Under the pieces are notes generated by a model. It searched no databases and had not been told where the DNA came from. It worked only from the letters and a program-made list of their open reading frames with translations. Below are positions 8,803 to 15,559 of a stretch of DNA of 34,966 nucleotides, piece after piece. The DNA comes from a virus: IMG/VR virus record IMGVR_UViG_3300009011_000036, positions 1 to 34,966 of that record. The stretch is one strand, 5' to 3'. The position numbers and the translations under genes are program-made. Position 1 is the stretch's first letter; every line of letters begins with the position of its first letter.

Positions 8803-8830
8803 AAAGAAGAAAGGCCCGTCTCCGGGCCTT
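8803..8830 (-). terminator. Intrinsic terminator inside the late operon, before the tape measure gene
   Basis: On the - strand AAGGCCCG-GAGA-CGGGCCTT (8830 down to 8811) is a perfect 8-bp stem with a GAGA tetraloop, followed by TCTTCTTT. It occupies the 58-base gap between the 89-aa gene and the tape measure. It should cut transcription of the distal tail genes unless antiterminated or read through. Confidence 0.75.
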
Positions 8831-8833
8831 GAA

Positions 8834-9103
8834 TCAGTGAACGGTGGGAGCAAGTTCCGGTGCCTCGACCGGTTGCCAGCTCAGATCGGCGCCGCCACCC
8901 GGCGAGCGGCTGACGATGAACCGGCCGCTGCCTTCCGGCTGAAAGCCAAGGCGCTGCGCAGATTCCCGCAGATCGTCCTGGAAGGCCTCCATCGGGCATT
9001 TGGCCCCGACCACCAGCACCGAGGCCCCGCGTCTGGCCCGTAGGTTGTTCTCCAGCGTGTGAAGCTCGACCGCGCTCAGCGGTACTGATTGATGCTGATT
9101 CAT
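8834..9103 (-). CDS. Small conserved tail-region protein of unknown function
   Basis: I do not recognise this 89-aa soluble protein. It starts MNQHQSVPLSAVELHTLENN and contains 'ENNLRARRGASVLVVGAKCP' and a C-terminal 'GRFIVSRSPGGGADLSW'. Its ATG overlaps the stop of the frameshifted chaperone product (CGATGA), so ribosomes that shift at the slippery site end exactly where this gene begins. Position between chaperone and tape measure suggests a role in tail assembly. The intrinsic terminator follows four bases after its stop. Confidence 0.7.
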   Translation of the reverse strand: MNQHQSVPLSAVELHTLENNLRARRGASVLVVGAKCPMEAFQDDLRESAQRLGFQPEGSGRFIVSRSPGGGADLSWQPVEAPELAPTVH

Positions 9104-9596
9104 CGCTTCTTTTTCCCCCTCGCGACGTACCTGGACGTGTTCTTCTTGCGGCCCAGCAGAAGATCGATACGGGTATCAATCTCCGGCCGGGTCATGTTGC
9201 GGATCTCGTCTAGGCGGTAGCCGTGGCGGACGAGTCCGTGCTCAATTTTTCGCCAGTCGAGGGTGCTGCCTCGCTCGGCAGCGCGAGCTTTTTTTCCAGC
9301 GCCTCGTCCGCTTCAGCAAGGGTCGCCAGATCCACCTCGGCCAATTGCTCCAGGAGCAGCTCAGTAGTCAGCGAGTCCAGAGGAATGTCGCCCAGCGACA
9401 GCAACTGGCGGCGATAGGCCTCGACCGTGATCAACTGGAGCGGGCCTTGGGGGTGAAGCTGCTGGGCAACGACCATGTCACCGGCCACCGGCACACGAAG
9501 GGTAAACGTCTTGTGACGACTCCCCGCGAACAGCACACCGATACGCAGTTGGCCGGTGGTGGTCAGGCCATCCCAAGCTTTGGAAGAAGCGGTCAT
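9100..9596 (-). CDS. Tail assembly chaperone, -1 frameshift fusion product
   Basis: In the zero frame the gene (9596 to 9210) contains the heptamer A AAA AAG at 9294 down to 9288, in the correct phase (GAA AAA AAG). A -1 shift there leaves a frame that stays open for 62 more codons and stops at the TGA at 9102..9100, overlapping the next ATG. The predicted fusion is about 165 aa with a very basic end (DLLLGRKKNTSRYVARGKKK). Such paired products, as in lambda G/GT and Mu gp41/gp42, coat the tape measure while the tube forms. The shift efficiency cannot be read from the sequence. Confidence 0.75.
9210..9596 (-). CDS. Tail assembly chaperone, zero-frame product
   Basis: This 128-aa protein sits between tail tube and tape measure, the fixed place of the tail assembly chaperone. 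The N-terminal beta-rich part ('GVLFAGSRHKTFTLRVPVAG', 'PLQLITVEAYRRQLLSLGDI') is followed by an acidic helix (LLLEQLAEVDLATLAEADEA). The tail after the slippery run is Ser/Thr/Ala-rich and low in complexity (SEAAPSTGEKLSTDSSATAT). That pattern is usual where the short form simply runs on to a stop while the shifted form carries the functional extension. Confidence 0.82.
   Translation of the reverse strand: MTASSKAWDGLTTTGQLRIGVLFAGSRHKTFTLRVPVAGDMVVAQQLHPQGPLQLITVEAYRRQLLSLGDIPLDSLTTELLLEQLAEVDLATLAEADEALEKKLALPSEAAPSTGEKLSTDSSATATA
9288..9294 (-). other. Slippery heptamer A AAA AAG (-1 frameshift site)
   Basis: Seven A residues followed by G on the - strand (9295 down to 9288) are read as GAA AAA AAG in the chaperone frame. 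This gives the A AAA AAG heptamer, one of the most efficient -1 sites in bacteria, as in dnaX. The following GC-rich segment (CTCGCGCTGCCGAGCGAG) contains a possible stem (CTCG...CGAG) that could stimulate shifting. Confidence 0.75.
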
Positions 9597-9600
9597 GTCA

Positions 9601-9975
9601 TTACTCCGAAGACGAATATCTGAGGGCGGAAAGGGTCAGGTCGCGAGTGGCCTCGCCTTCGAGCTGGTACTTGCTGCCCATCTCGATCAGCGCCACGCCG
9701 GTCCAGCTCTCCTTCTGGCCGCCGCCGTCGACCGGCTCAATGGTGATCTTGGCGTCAATCATGGCCCGCCAGTTCGGCTCACCGGACTTTGGAATTGCAA
9801 CGGAGACGCGCAGATCGTGCTCCTCCATGCCTGCCGCAGTGCCAGATGGAACGCCCGAGCGATTCATGGTCTTGACGACGGTTCTCCCCGTTTTCAGGGT
9901 GTGGTCCAGGGACTTGATCTCATAGTCCGAACCGTTGATGGTCAGGACGATCTGCCCGACGTAGTTATCCGACAT
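9601..9975 (-). CDS. Tail tube protein (Mu gpM)
   Basis: This 124-aa protein starts MSDNYVGQIVLTINGSDYEI and carries 'GRTVVKTMNRSGVPSGTAAG' and 'IEMGSKYQLEGEATRDLTLS', the pattern of the Mu/FluMu tail tube family. Hexamers stack inside the sheath to form the DNA channel. AAGGAG nine bases before the ATG is the strongest type of ribosome site in the tail block, in keeping with a high-copy product. It directly follows the sheath gene. Confidence 0.92.
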   Translation of the reverse strand: MSDNYVGQIVLTINGSDYEIKSLDHTLKTGRTVVKTMNRSGVPSGTAAGMEEHDLRVSVAIPKSGEPNWRAMIDAKITIEPVDGGGQKESWTGVALIEMGSKYQLEGEATRDLTLSALRYSSSE

Positions 9976-9990
9976 GGGATTGGCTCCTTG

Positions 9991-11088
9991 TTACAGCAAC
10001 AGATCGATACGACCGGCAAACACATGCAGGCCGTTCACGACATCGGTTGGAATGGCGGCGTTCAGCCGGTTGACGTCTTGAGCAGAACGCTCAACGATCA
10101 ACGATTTAGCGTTGGCCGCGACCTCTTCGACGATCTCCAGAGCCTCCAGCTTCTCCAGAACGTCGAGCAGCTCGCTGCGCACTGCTCCGGGCGTCTTACT
10201 CGACAGCTTGGAGCGAGGGAAGCGCAGACGGATTCGGTCGCGGCAGGCCTGGCGCACGTAATAGAGGGTGCGGATGGTGGTGAGGTCGAGCAACGAGACA
10301 TCCGTGGCTCCGGCCGCACTCTTGGTGTAGGTGGTGATCGCTCGAACGATCTGCACCAGATCACCGGGGCCAACTTCGAGCGGCGTGATGCCGTTGCTGA
10401 GACACGCTTCCTGCTCGGTACGACCCAGCCGACTCGCAACGGGCGGCACCGTGATGCCCGTCAGTGTCAGTGTGTTGAGCGGACGCGCCGGATCTTCTTC
10501 CGAGGCGATCATGGCGGCATAAGCGGCCGCGACCTGCCGGGCGGTAGAGACAGTGCCAGGCAGCAACGCGATGGAAATGGCACCGCAGTTCAGAGCGGTG
10601 GCCAGCGCGGTTGCAGCCGACAGTGTCGAAGTAACAGCCGCGACCCCAATGATCGATTGCTGCTCGATGGAATCGGTGTAGATGTTGATATGGGTACGCA
10701 ACGCGGTGAGCGCGGTCTGGCTGAACCAGGCTGGAACCAGAATGGTGTAACCCCCCAGCGCCGTGGCGGCCAATGCCGCCGAAATGTCCGGTTCTGTACT
10801 GCCACTGACAGTGATACCAACGCAGGACACAGCTGCATAACGATAGGAGGCGAGCACGGCGGCAACCATCTCTTCAGCCACTTCGCCGAACTGGGCGAGC
10901 GCTTCAGGCGCACTGAATACTTGAGCGGGTACGTGAGGCAACGCTGTCGCCTCTGCACCCAGCGGAACGATCAGACAGATGCTCTGCGCGTTGGTGGGCA
11001 AATTGCGCACCGCGAGAGCGAGGTTGAACTCCATGTACACGCCGGGCTTGCGGATACTGGCCGGGATGGTGTCAAAAGTTACGGTCAT
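9991..11088 (-). CDS. Contractile tail sheath protein (gpL-like)
   Basis: This 365-aa sheath protein shows that the tail is contractile. The beginning 'TIPASIRKPGVYMEFNLALA' corresponds to the sheath N-terminal arm. The C-terminal third 'LLDLTTIRTLYYVRQACRDR' ... 'LLDVLEKLEALEIVEEVAAN' matches the conserved sheath core that binds the tube. The protein is shorter than Mu gpL (about 495 aa), apparently because the variable outer domain is reduced. The ATG overlaps the gp38-like stop (ATGA). Confidence 0.9.
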   Translation of the reverse strand: MTVTFDTIPASIRKPGVYMEFNLALAVRNLPTNAQSICLIVPLGAEATALPHVPAQVFSAPEALAQFGEVAEEMVAAVLASYRYAAVSCVGITVSGSTEPDISAALAATALGGYTILVPAWFSQTALTALRTHINIYTDSIEQQSIIGVAAVTSTLSAATALATALNCGAISIALLPGTVSTARQVAAAYAAMIASEEDPARPLNTLTLTGITVPPVASRLGRTEQEACLSNGITPLEVGPGDLVQIVRAITTYTKSAAGATDVSLLDLTTIRTLYYVRQACRDRIRLRFPRSKLSSKTPGAVRSELLDVLEKLEALEIVEEVAANAKSLIVERSAQDVNRLNAAIPTDVVNGLHVFAGRIDLLL

Positions 11089-11306
11089 TCTTCGGTCCCC
11101 TTAGCGGAGTTTTTGGCACTGCCCTTCGTCGAGGTCGCGGCCGATTCATCGACTCGCTTCAACTCGCCCGAGGCGATGCGACGCAGGTAATAGGAGTGCT
11201 CTGGCACCGTCACCGGCTCAGCCGGTTCGGGTTTGATATGGTCCGTTACCTGCTGACCCGCGACCGGCATCAGCGGCACGGGGTGTTCAGTCGCGATCAC
11301 GCGCAT
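11085..11306 (-). CDS. Mu gp38-like small protein (DUF2635)
   Basis: This 73-aa protein reads MRVIATEHPVPLMPVAGQQV, then 'VPEHSYYLRRIASGELKRVD' and a Ser/Lys/Thr-rich tail. The DUF2635 family lies directly upstream of the sheath gene in Mu-like phages; its role is not established. The ATG at 11306 overlaps the gp37 stop (TGATG). A GTG three bases upstream is an alternative start. Confidence 0.82.
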   Translation of the reverse strand: MRVIATEHPVPLMPVAGQQVTDHIKPEPAEPVTVPEHSYYLRRIASGELKRVDESAATSTKGSAKNSAKGTEE

Positions 11307-11875
11307 CACAGATCCCTCAATTCGATCTTGTCGGTTGCAGACCCTACGGGGTTGTCCGACGGGGTGTGGTAAGTCAGGTCAATGCCTTCCAGCATCGGCA
11401 TTTCTTCTTCAGGAATTGTCCATTCCAAGTCGACGGCGAAGCTCTGGCCCAGTACCGAGAGGTGGCTGGTTTGGAACTTGCCATTCACCAGGTTGGCAAA
11501 ATCGGTTGGTGAGACCCTGGCGCCGTTTTCCTTGTGTTGCCAACCAGTCAGCAGTCGCAGGCAGGCTTCCCAGATCCAGTAACTGCCCGGATCTCTGGCC
11601 ACTGAACCGCGCCGGGTTTCGCGCTCACCGCGCACCGAGGCACTGGCAATAACCAGCCGAAACACCACGGCGGCCTTGTAGCGCCGACTCTGACCAGCCT
11701 TGCTAAACACCACCCGAGGGGTGGTGATCAGCACGCTGGGTGTCAGTTTGAGCATGTCGACCATCAAATCCGGGTCGCTCAGTTCGCCGCCGTAGCTGTC
11801 CAGGTGCAGCCGTGGGAGCTGGTTTTTCAGCTCTGCCAGCCGCGCCTGGATGGCGTCTTCCAATTCGCCAATCAT
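11306..11875 (-). CDS. Mu gp37-like head-tail / tail terminator protein
   Basis: This 189-aa protein matches the Mu gp37 family: 'LEDAIQARLAELKNQLPRLH', 'SVLITTPRVV' and 'FRLVIASASVRGERETRRGS', with the closing 'LEWTIPEEEMPMLEGIDLTY'. Gp37 proteins are thought to act at the tail end that joins the head. The ATG at 11875 overlaps the preceding stop (TGATG); a GTG at 11878 is equally possible. Confidence 0.85.
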   Translation of the reverse strand: MIGELEDAIQARLAELKNQLPRLHLDSYGGELSDPDLMVDMLKLTPSVLITTPRVVFSKAGQSRRYKAAVVFRLVIASASVRGERETRRGSVARDPGSYWIWEACLRLLTGWQHKENGARVSPTDFANLVNGKFQTSHLSVLGQSFAVDLEWTIPEEEMPMLEGIDLTYHTPSDNPVGSATDKIELRDL

Positions 11876-12366
11876 CACAGCCGACCCAAGGTGTTGCGGT
11901 TGAACATCCGAGGCTGCTGCACAATCAGCGGCCGAGACGAACCTGATTCAGATGCGCCGCGTTTCTCATCCTCGGTGGCTAGGCTCTGCAACCGCTTGAT
12001 GATGTCCAGGTAGCGCAGGCGCACTGCCGATTCAGCCCCGGCTTTTTCCCCGTACAGGTGAAAGCGGGTCAGCTCCGGCAGATCGTCTGCCACCCAGCCC
12101 GGCGCATCCTCACCAGGCTGCCGATAGCGGAGGTAAAACTGCACCTCGCTCCGGGCGCGGGTCGCGGCGTCGGCCATCCGTGCCAGCGCTGCCACCGCCG
12201 CCGCAATGTCCTCGGCCTCCCAACCATCCAGCGAATCACCCTTTGCCGCCGCTTCCAGCAACTCAGGCTCAATCGGCCGACTGGTGGCTGGCACGGACAG
12301 GTCGGCCATTTCCTTGGCACCGAAGCGATTGACCAGGATCAGCGCGGTCGGGAGCGAGAGGTTCAT
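11875..12366 (-). CDS. Mu gp36-like head completion protein (DUF1320)
   Basis: This 163-aa protein carries the DUF1320 arrangement: 'NRFGAKEMADLSVPATSRPI', an Ala-rich helical middle ('EAEDIAAAVAALARMADAAT'), 'RYRQPGEDAPGWVADDLPEL', then 'LTRFHLYGEKAGAESAVRLR'. Members are head-tail connector or completion proteins. The start overlaps the gp35-like stop by four bases (ATGA). Confidence 0.87.
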   Translation of the reverse strand: MNLSLPTALILVNRFGAKEMADLSVPATSRPIEPELLEAAAKGDSLDGWEAEDIAAAVAALARMADAATRARSEVQFYLRYRQPGEDAPGWVADDLPELTRFHLYGEKAGAESAVRLRYLDIIKRLQSLATEDEKRGASESGSSRPLIVQQPRMFNRNTLGRL

Positions 12367-12995
12367 TTATCGGAATCCTTTCCCGAACCACGCTTGTTGC
12401 GGCCAGCCGGTTTATCAGCGTCTTGCTTGGCTGGCGTTACAGTTCCTGCGTCAGGACCCGACGGCGAAGGACTTGGCGCACCCTGCGACGCGCTCTGCGA
12501 CGTTTCAGTACCGCCGGAGTTGTCGAGCGTTGTATCGCTTTCATCGTCTGGTGCCTCCGGGCTGACCTGCACAGGCTTGAGGTGTTGACTGATCAGTGAG
12601 AGCAGCGCATCCCCTGCGATGCAAATCACACCTTCAACCGTTGGGTCTGCTGGCTCCAGCGCTTGAGCGTCGGTGATGATCAGGGCTGGTGCGGCTTTCT
12701 GTTGCTCCAGAACTCTCACCAGATCTGCCGACGCGGTCTTCAACCCGGCGCGAGCGCTCTCCAGTGAGTGCTCCAGTGAGGCGATGCGCTCGCCCATTTC
12801 CCCCAGCAGCGAGTCATCCTGACCGGCGCTGTCGAATGGCTCGGCCTGCTCGACCACTACCAGTTGCGGATCTTTGCGAAAGGCATTGAGCTGTTCTTCG
12901 GTCAAGGCGCCGTCGGGATAGAACTTCCCAGCGGCCGAGTGCGCGATGCCGCCACGGCGGAAGCCGTCACGGCGCGCAGTGATAACTACGCCCAT
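12363..12995 (-). CDS. Mu gp35-like protein (FluMu_N / HI1506 family)
   Basis: This 210-aa protein has a short folded N-terminal domain ('GVVITARRDGFRRGGIAHSA', 'ALTEEQLNAFRKDPQLVVVE', residues 1-50) that matches the FluMu_N family found after gpT in Mu-like phages. A coiled-coil segment follows (about 65-100), then a long Ser/Pro/Gly/Lys-rich disordered tail (about 150-210). It is probably a minor head protein. It lies two bases after the capsid stop, with GGGGG before the ATG. Confidence 0.8.
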   Translation of the reverse strand: MGVVITARRDGFRRGGIAHSAAGKFYPDGALTEEQLNAFRKDPQLVVVEQAEPFDSAGQDDSLLGEMGERIASLEHSLESARAGLKTASADLVRVLEQQKAAPALIITDAQALEPADPTVEGVICIAGDALLSLISQHLKPVQVSPEAPDDESDTTLDNSGGTETSQSASQGAPSPSPSGPDAGTVTPAKQDADKPAGRNKRGSGKDSDK

Positions 12996-12997
12996 GA

Positions 12998-13906
12998 TCA
13001 GCCCCCTGTGCCGGTCGAGCCGAAGGCCATCTGCCAGAAGCCGTAACCACCAGCGGCACGGGCTTCAGCACCAAACTTGAACTTGCGACGGTTGAATACG
13101 TCGTCAGCCTCGGCATCGGTCTGCTGCACGAACACTGGCGCCTTGCGCTCCTGGTAGATGAAAGGACGCACGGGCTTGCTGGTGTCCAGCAGGAACCAGG
13201 CGGTGTCAGAGGTCAGGCGCGCTTCCACGACCAACTCGGCGGTGCCCTTGTAAGGGTTCGGCTTGCCGTCTTCCAGGCGTTCGAGCGTCAACAGTGCGCG
13301 GGCTGTGTCTTCCAGCGCTGGCGGCACCAGGAGCACAGTTGGGATGGCGTTGATCGGGCGGCCATCTTCATCCTTGAACTTGCGCATGGCGGTACGTGCC
13401 GCGCCGTAACTTGCTTGGGCCGCAGCCAAGGTCGAGATGCTGAGCACTTTGGTGCTCATGTTGCTGACACTGGTGTCCGCAACCGGGTGGTCGGTATCGA
13501 AGAAGTATTGGCCGTCGTAGCAGAACTTGGTGAAAGCGTTGTTCACCAGCTCAAAGACGATCTCGTCAGGCAGTTGCTTGGCCGAGAAACCGGCCATCTG
13601 CGCCTGCGGCGCATAGATGCCCATCTGGTCATCTTCGATGTGATTGCGGTCAACTTCGACGGTGGCTTCAAAGTCCTCGTTGACTACCGAATAGCTGTAG
13701 GCCTTGAGGTTCTTGACGTGCTTCTCGCCGATCCAGCGACGCATCTTGGGAAACGCCGAAAGCCATGCATAAAGGTTGCTGCCCGTGCTGGACGGCACCT
13801 TCATGGCGATCTTGTCCCAAGTGCTGGGCGCCGAAGTGAACGCGTTGTTGAACAGGGTTTTCAGGCCGACGAAGGCCGCCTGAATGGACGATTTATTGAC
13901 CAGCAT
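12998..13906 (-). CDS. Major capsid protein (Mu gpT family)
   Basis: This 302-aa protein is the major head subunit. It shows the gpT pattern: 'IQAAFVGLKTLFNNAFTSAP', 'PKMRRWIGEKHVKNLKAYSY', 'TVEVDRNHIEDDQMGIYAPQ' and 'DGQYFFDTDHPV'. AAAGGAG precedes the ATG and fits high expression. It follows the protease/scaffold and cement genes, the same order as Mu I-Z-T. The scaffold and protease encoded upstream would shape and mature the prohead built from it. Confidence 0.94.
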   Translation of the reverse strand: MLVNKSSIQAAFVGLKTLFNNAFTSAPSTWDKIAMKVPSSTGSNLYAWLSAFPKMRRWIGEKHVKNLKAYSYSVVNEDFEATVEVDRNHIEDDQMGIYAPQAQMAGFSAKQLPDEIVFELVNNAFTKFCYDGQYFFDTDHPVADTSVSNMSTKVLSISTLAAAQASYGAARTAMRKFKDEDGRPINAIPTVLLVPPALEDTARALLTLERLEDGKPNPYKGTAELVVEARLTSDTAWFLLDTSKPVRPFIYQERKAPVFVQQTDAEADDVFNRRKFKFGAEARAAGGYGFWQMAFGSTGTGG

Positions 13907-13932
13907 GCGCAGTGCGCTCCTTTATAAGAGGG

Positions 13933-14328
13933 TTACTCAACCCAGACGCCGTCGGAATCGATACCGACGATGCGACCAGCAGCAGAGCGAGTGCCGCTGC
14001 TGTCGGTGGCGGCGACGGTGGCGTCGTCGACGATGTAAGCGGTCTTGAGCATTTGGGCCTGAGTGACGGTGCCGTCGTTGGCCCATTTGAATGCGCGGTT
14101 GCGGTGAACCGTGACGGTCACTGCACCATCGGCGCCGCCAGTGTTGTCTGCCAGATCCTCGGCACGGCCCGCATAGGTCAGGCCCGTGGCTGCCTTGCCG
14201 GGGATGGCAAAGCCGCTGGCATTCAGAACGACCATCGAGCCACCGAAGATGCGCAGACCGGCGCCAACGCCGATGACAACGATGTCGGTGTGTTTCATGG
14301 GGGTATTGCGATCAGCACTCAGCGGCAT
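13933..14328 (-). CDS. Probable capsid cement / decoration protein
   Basis: This 131-aa beta-rich protein lies between the protease/scaffold and the major capsid gene. Its pattern 'GFAIPGKAATGLTYAGRAED', 'GAVTVTVHRNRAFKWANDGT', 'AYIVDDATVAATDSSGTRSA' and 'GRIVGIDSDGVWVE' resembles decoration proteins that bind capsid surfaces in siphoviruses and Mu-like phages. The assignment rests on this pattern and on position. The ATG at 14328 has GAGG upstream; an internal ATG at 14298 is possible. Confidence 0.7.
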   Translation of the reverse strand: MPLSADRNTPMKHTDIVVIGVGAGLRIFGGSMVVLNASGFAIPGKAATGLTYAGRAEDLADNTGGADGAVTVTVHRNRAFKWANDGTVTQAQMLKTAYIVDDATVAATDSSGTRSAAGRIVGIDSDGVWVE

Positions 14329-14331
14329 GAC

Positions 14332-14838
14332 TTAAGCCTCGTTCTTCAGGGTCTTGGCGAACTCGACCGGGTCGACACCGAACTGGGCGCACATCGCTGC
14401 CTGTTCGGCGTTCAGCGCAGTGGCGGTGCCGGGATCTTTGGGCTGGATGCCGGACAGGCCGGACGCTTCGGCAACGACCGGTGCCGCTTGGACGTACGAA
14501 CGGAAACGGTCCAGGCCGCCTTGCTCGGCGCAGGCCGCACGGTGGTAGTCAGCAGTGGCCGGGGTGATCTTGCCCGCCTTCAAGGCCGCGTCGATCTCGG
14601 TCTTGATAGCGTTGTCATGCTCGGAGCGCTGATGAGTGGCCAGCGCGGTTTCAGCATTCAGAGCACGAGCTTGCAGCGCATCGAAGTCAGGGCGTGGTAC
14701 GAAGCGATTGAGGTCCGGCTGCTCGCTGTTACGGGCGGCCGCAGCGGTTTTCAGTTGGGTGGCGGCCGCGATTGCCTCGTTGTCCGTAGCGGACTCGGCA
14801 ATGCCAAGCGCCGCACACAGGGCGATAGGTAGTGGCAC
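14332..14838 (-). CDS. Internal scaffold protein from an in-frame start (Mu gpZ-like)
   Basis: Inside the protease gene an AGGAG lies six bases before an in-frame GTG at 14838. A product starting there has 168 aa, begins MPLPIALCAALGIAESATDN, and consists of the helical C-terminal half ('ALQARALNAETALATHQRSE', 'AGKITPATADYHRAACAEQG'). In Mu, gene Z is made the same way within gene I and supplies the scaffold. The strong ribosome site contrasts with the weak one of the full-length protease, which would give the excess of scaffold that head assembly needs. Confidence 0.75.
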   Translation of the reverse strand: MPLPIALCAALGIAESATDNEAIAAATQLKTAAAARNSEQPDLNRFVPRPDFDALQARALNAETALATHQRSEHDNAIKTEIDAALKAGKITPATADYHRAACAEQGGLDRFRSYVQAAPVVAEASGLSGIQPKDPGTATALNAEQAAMCAQFGVDPVEFAKTLKNEA

Positions 14839-15315
14839 GTGATGCTCCTGGTTTTCGTGGTTGAGGGCAGTGAGAAAGAGGTTTGGCTTATTAGTCAGGC
14901 CGATGCTGACCATGCGGCTGATGCGCATGAAGGTCAGGTCGTAGTCGAAGACTGGGGAGAGGAAGCGGTACTCGCGGCTGATTACCTGAGTGGCGGCGTT
15001 TGGGGTCCAGGCGATGTGTCCCCAAAGGGCGCCGTCGCGGATCTCCAACTTATCAATCCAGCCAGACGCAGGCGCAGGCTGACCGACCGGTGCCAGGATC
15101 TCGCTGGCGTGCTCCCAATCCACGGCCAAGTCGATGCCACGAGACTTGAACGCATCGAGCACCAAGCCCTGAGCGAGGTCATCAAACAACCAGGTGCGGC
15201 CATCGCGTCCGAGCACAGTAGGACCGGCAGGGATAAGCTCGACCCATTCGGGGGCTTTACCGTCGGTGGAGACCGTGGCTGAAAGGTCGGTATTGAGTGC
15301 GAGTAATGTCTTCAT
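14332..15315 (-). CDS. Head maturation protease (Mu gpI family)
   Basis: This 327-aa protein is the Mu-like I protease: 'VELIPAGPTVLGRDGRTWLF', 'DLAVDWEHASEILAPVGQPA', 'ASGWIDKLEIRDGALWGHIA' and 'YRFLSPVFDYD' in residues 25-130. The C-terminal half is helical and Ala-rich and doubles as scaffold from an internal start. The gene heads the capsid/tail operon behind a 244-base leader. A perfect 6-bp hairpin ends exactly at its ATG and no clear Shine-Dalgarno sequence is visible, so its translation may be restrained relative to the scaffold. Confidence 0.9.
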   Translation of the reverse strand: MKTLLALNTDLSATVSTDGKAPEWVELIPAGPTVLGRDGRTWLFDDLAQGLVLDAFKSRGIDLAVDWEHASEILAPVGQPAPASGWIDKLEIRDGALWGHIAWTPNAATQVISREYRFLSPVFDYDLTFMRISRMVSIGLTNKPNLFLTALNHENQEHHVPLPIALCAALGIAESATDNEAIAAATQLKTAAAARNSEQPDLNRFVPRPDFDALQARALNAETALATHQRSEHDNAIKTEIDAALKAGKITPATADYHRAACAEQGGLDRFRSYVQAAPVVAEASGLSGIQPKDPGTATALNAEQAAMCAQFGVDPVEFAKTLKNEA

Positions 15316-15333
15316 GCCGCTAGTTTCAGCGGC
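15316..15333 (-). promoter_or_regulatory. Hairpin abutting the protease start codon
   Basis: On the - strand GCCGCT-GAAACT-AGCGGC forms a perfect 6-bp stem whose last base is immediately followed by the ATG of the gpI-like gene. It replaces the place where a ribosome site would normally be and could limit initiation. Confidence 0.45.
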
Positions 15334-15559
15334 GACCCATGGAGGGTGAGTTTCAGGTCGGTTTAAGGTGCCAAGGTCTGACGGGAACCGAGAGGGGATT
15401 TAGTGCGGGGCTGCCATTCTATACCTCATTTCACAAACTTCGCTCCAACCATCACCCCCGAATGGCACTGAGCGTAAATCTAACGCTAGTCTAACGCTAC
15501 CGACGCACAGCAACCGCCCCGGTTGTACCGTAGAAGGCCCTAAAACGTCGCCTGAGCGC
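15334..15559 (-). promoter_or_regulatory. Leader and candidate late promoter of the capsid/tail operon
   Basis: This is the largest gene-free gap inside the structural region. On the - strand it holds a -10-like TATAGAAT (15423 down to 15416) with TTGGAG 19 bases upstream. Further upstream lies a tandem 11-bp repeat, TCTAACGCTAG/TCTAACGCTAC on the + strand (15479..15489 and 15490..15500). A small hairpin CAACCG-CCC-CGGTTG sits at 15511..15525. A poor -35 with repeats upstream fits an activator-dependent late promoter. The promoter call is an inference. Confidence 0.4.

Noticed and set aside
8772-9179. - strand frame opposite in phase to the 89-aa gene, near the chaperone
   Set aside because: Only the part upstream of 9100 is meaningful, as the chaperone frameshift extension in a different phase; the frame as a separate gene overlaps the 89-aa gene and has no start signal.
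9556-11190. Long + strand open frame (about 540 codons) opposite sheath and tube genes
   Set aside because: It runs antisense to two well recognised tail genes with good ribosome sites; its translation is Arg/Gly/His-rich without family pattern.
13912-14832. + strand open frame of about 300 codons opposite cement and protease genes
   Set aside because: Antisense to two genes of the conserved Mu head module and without any recognisable motif.
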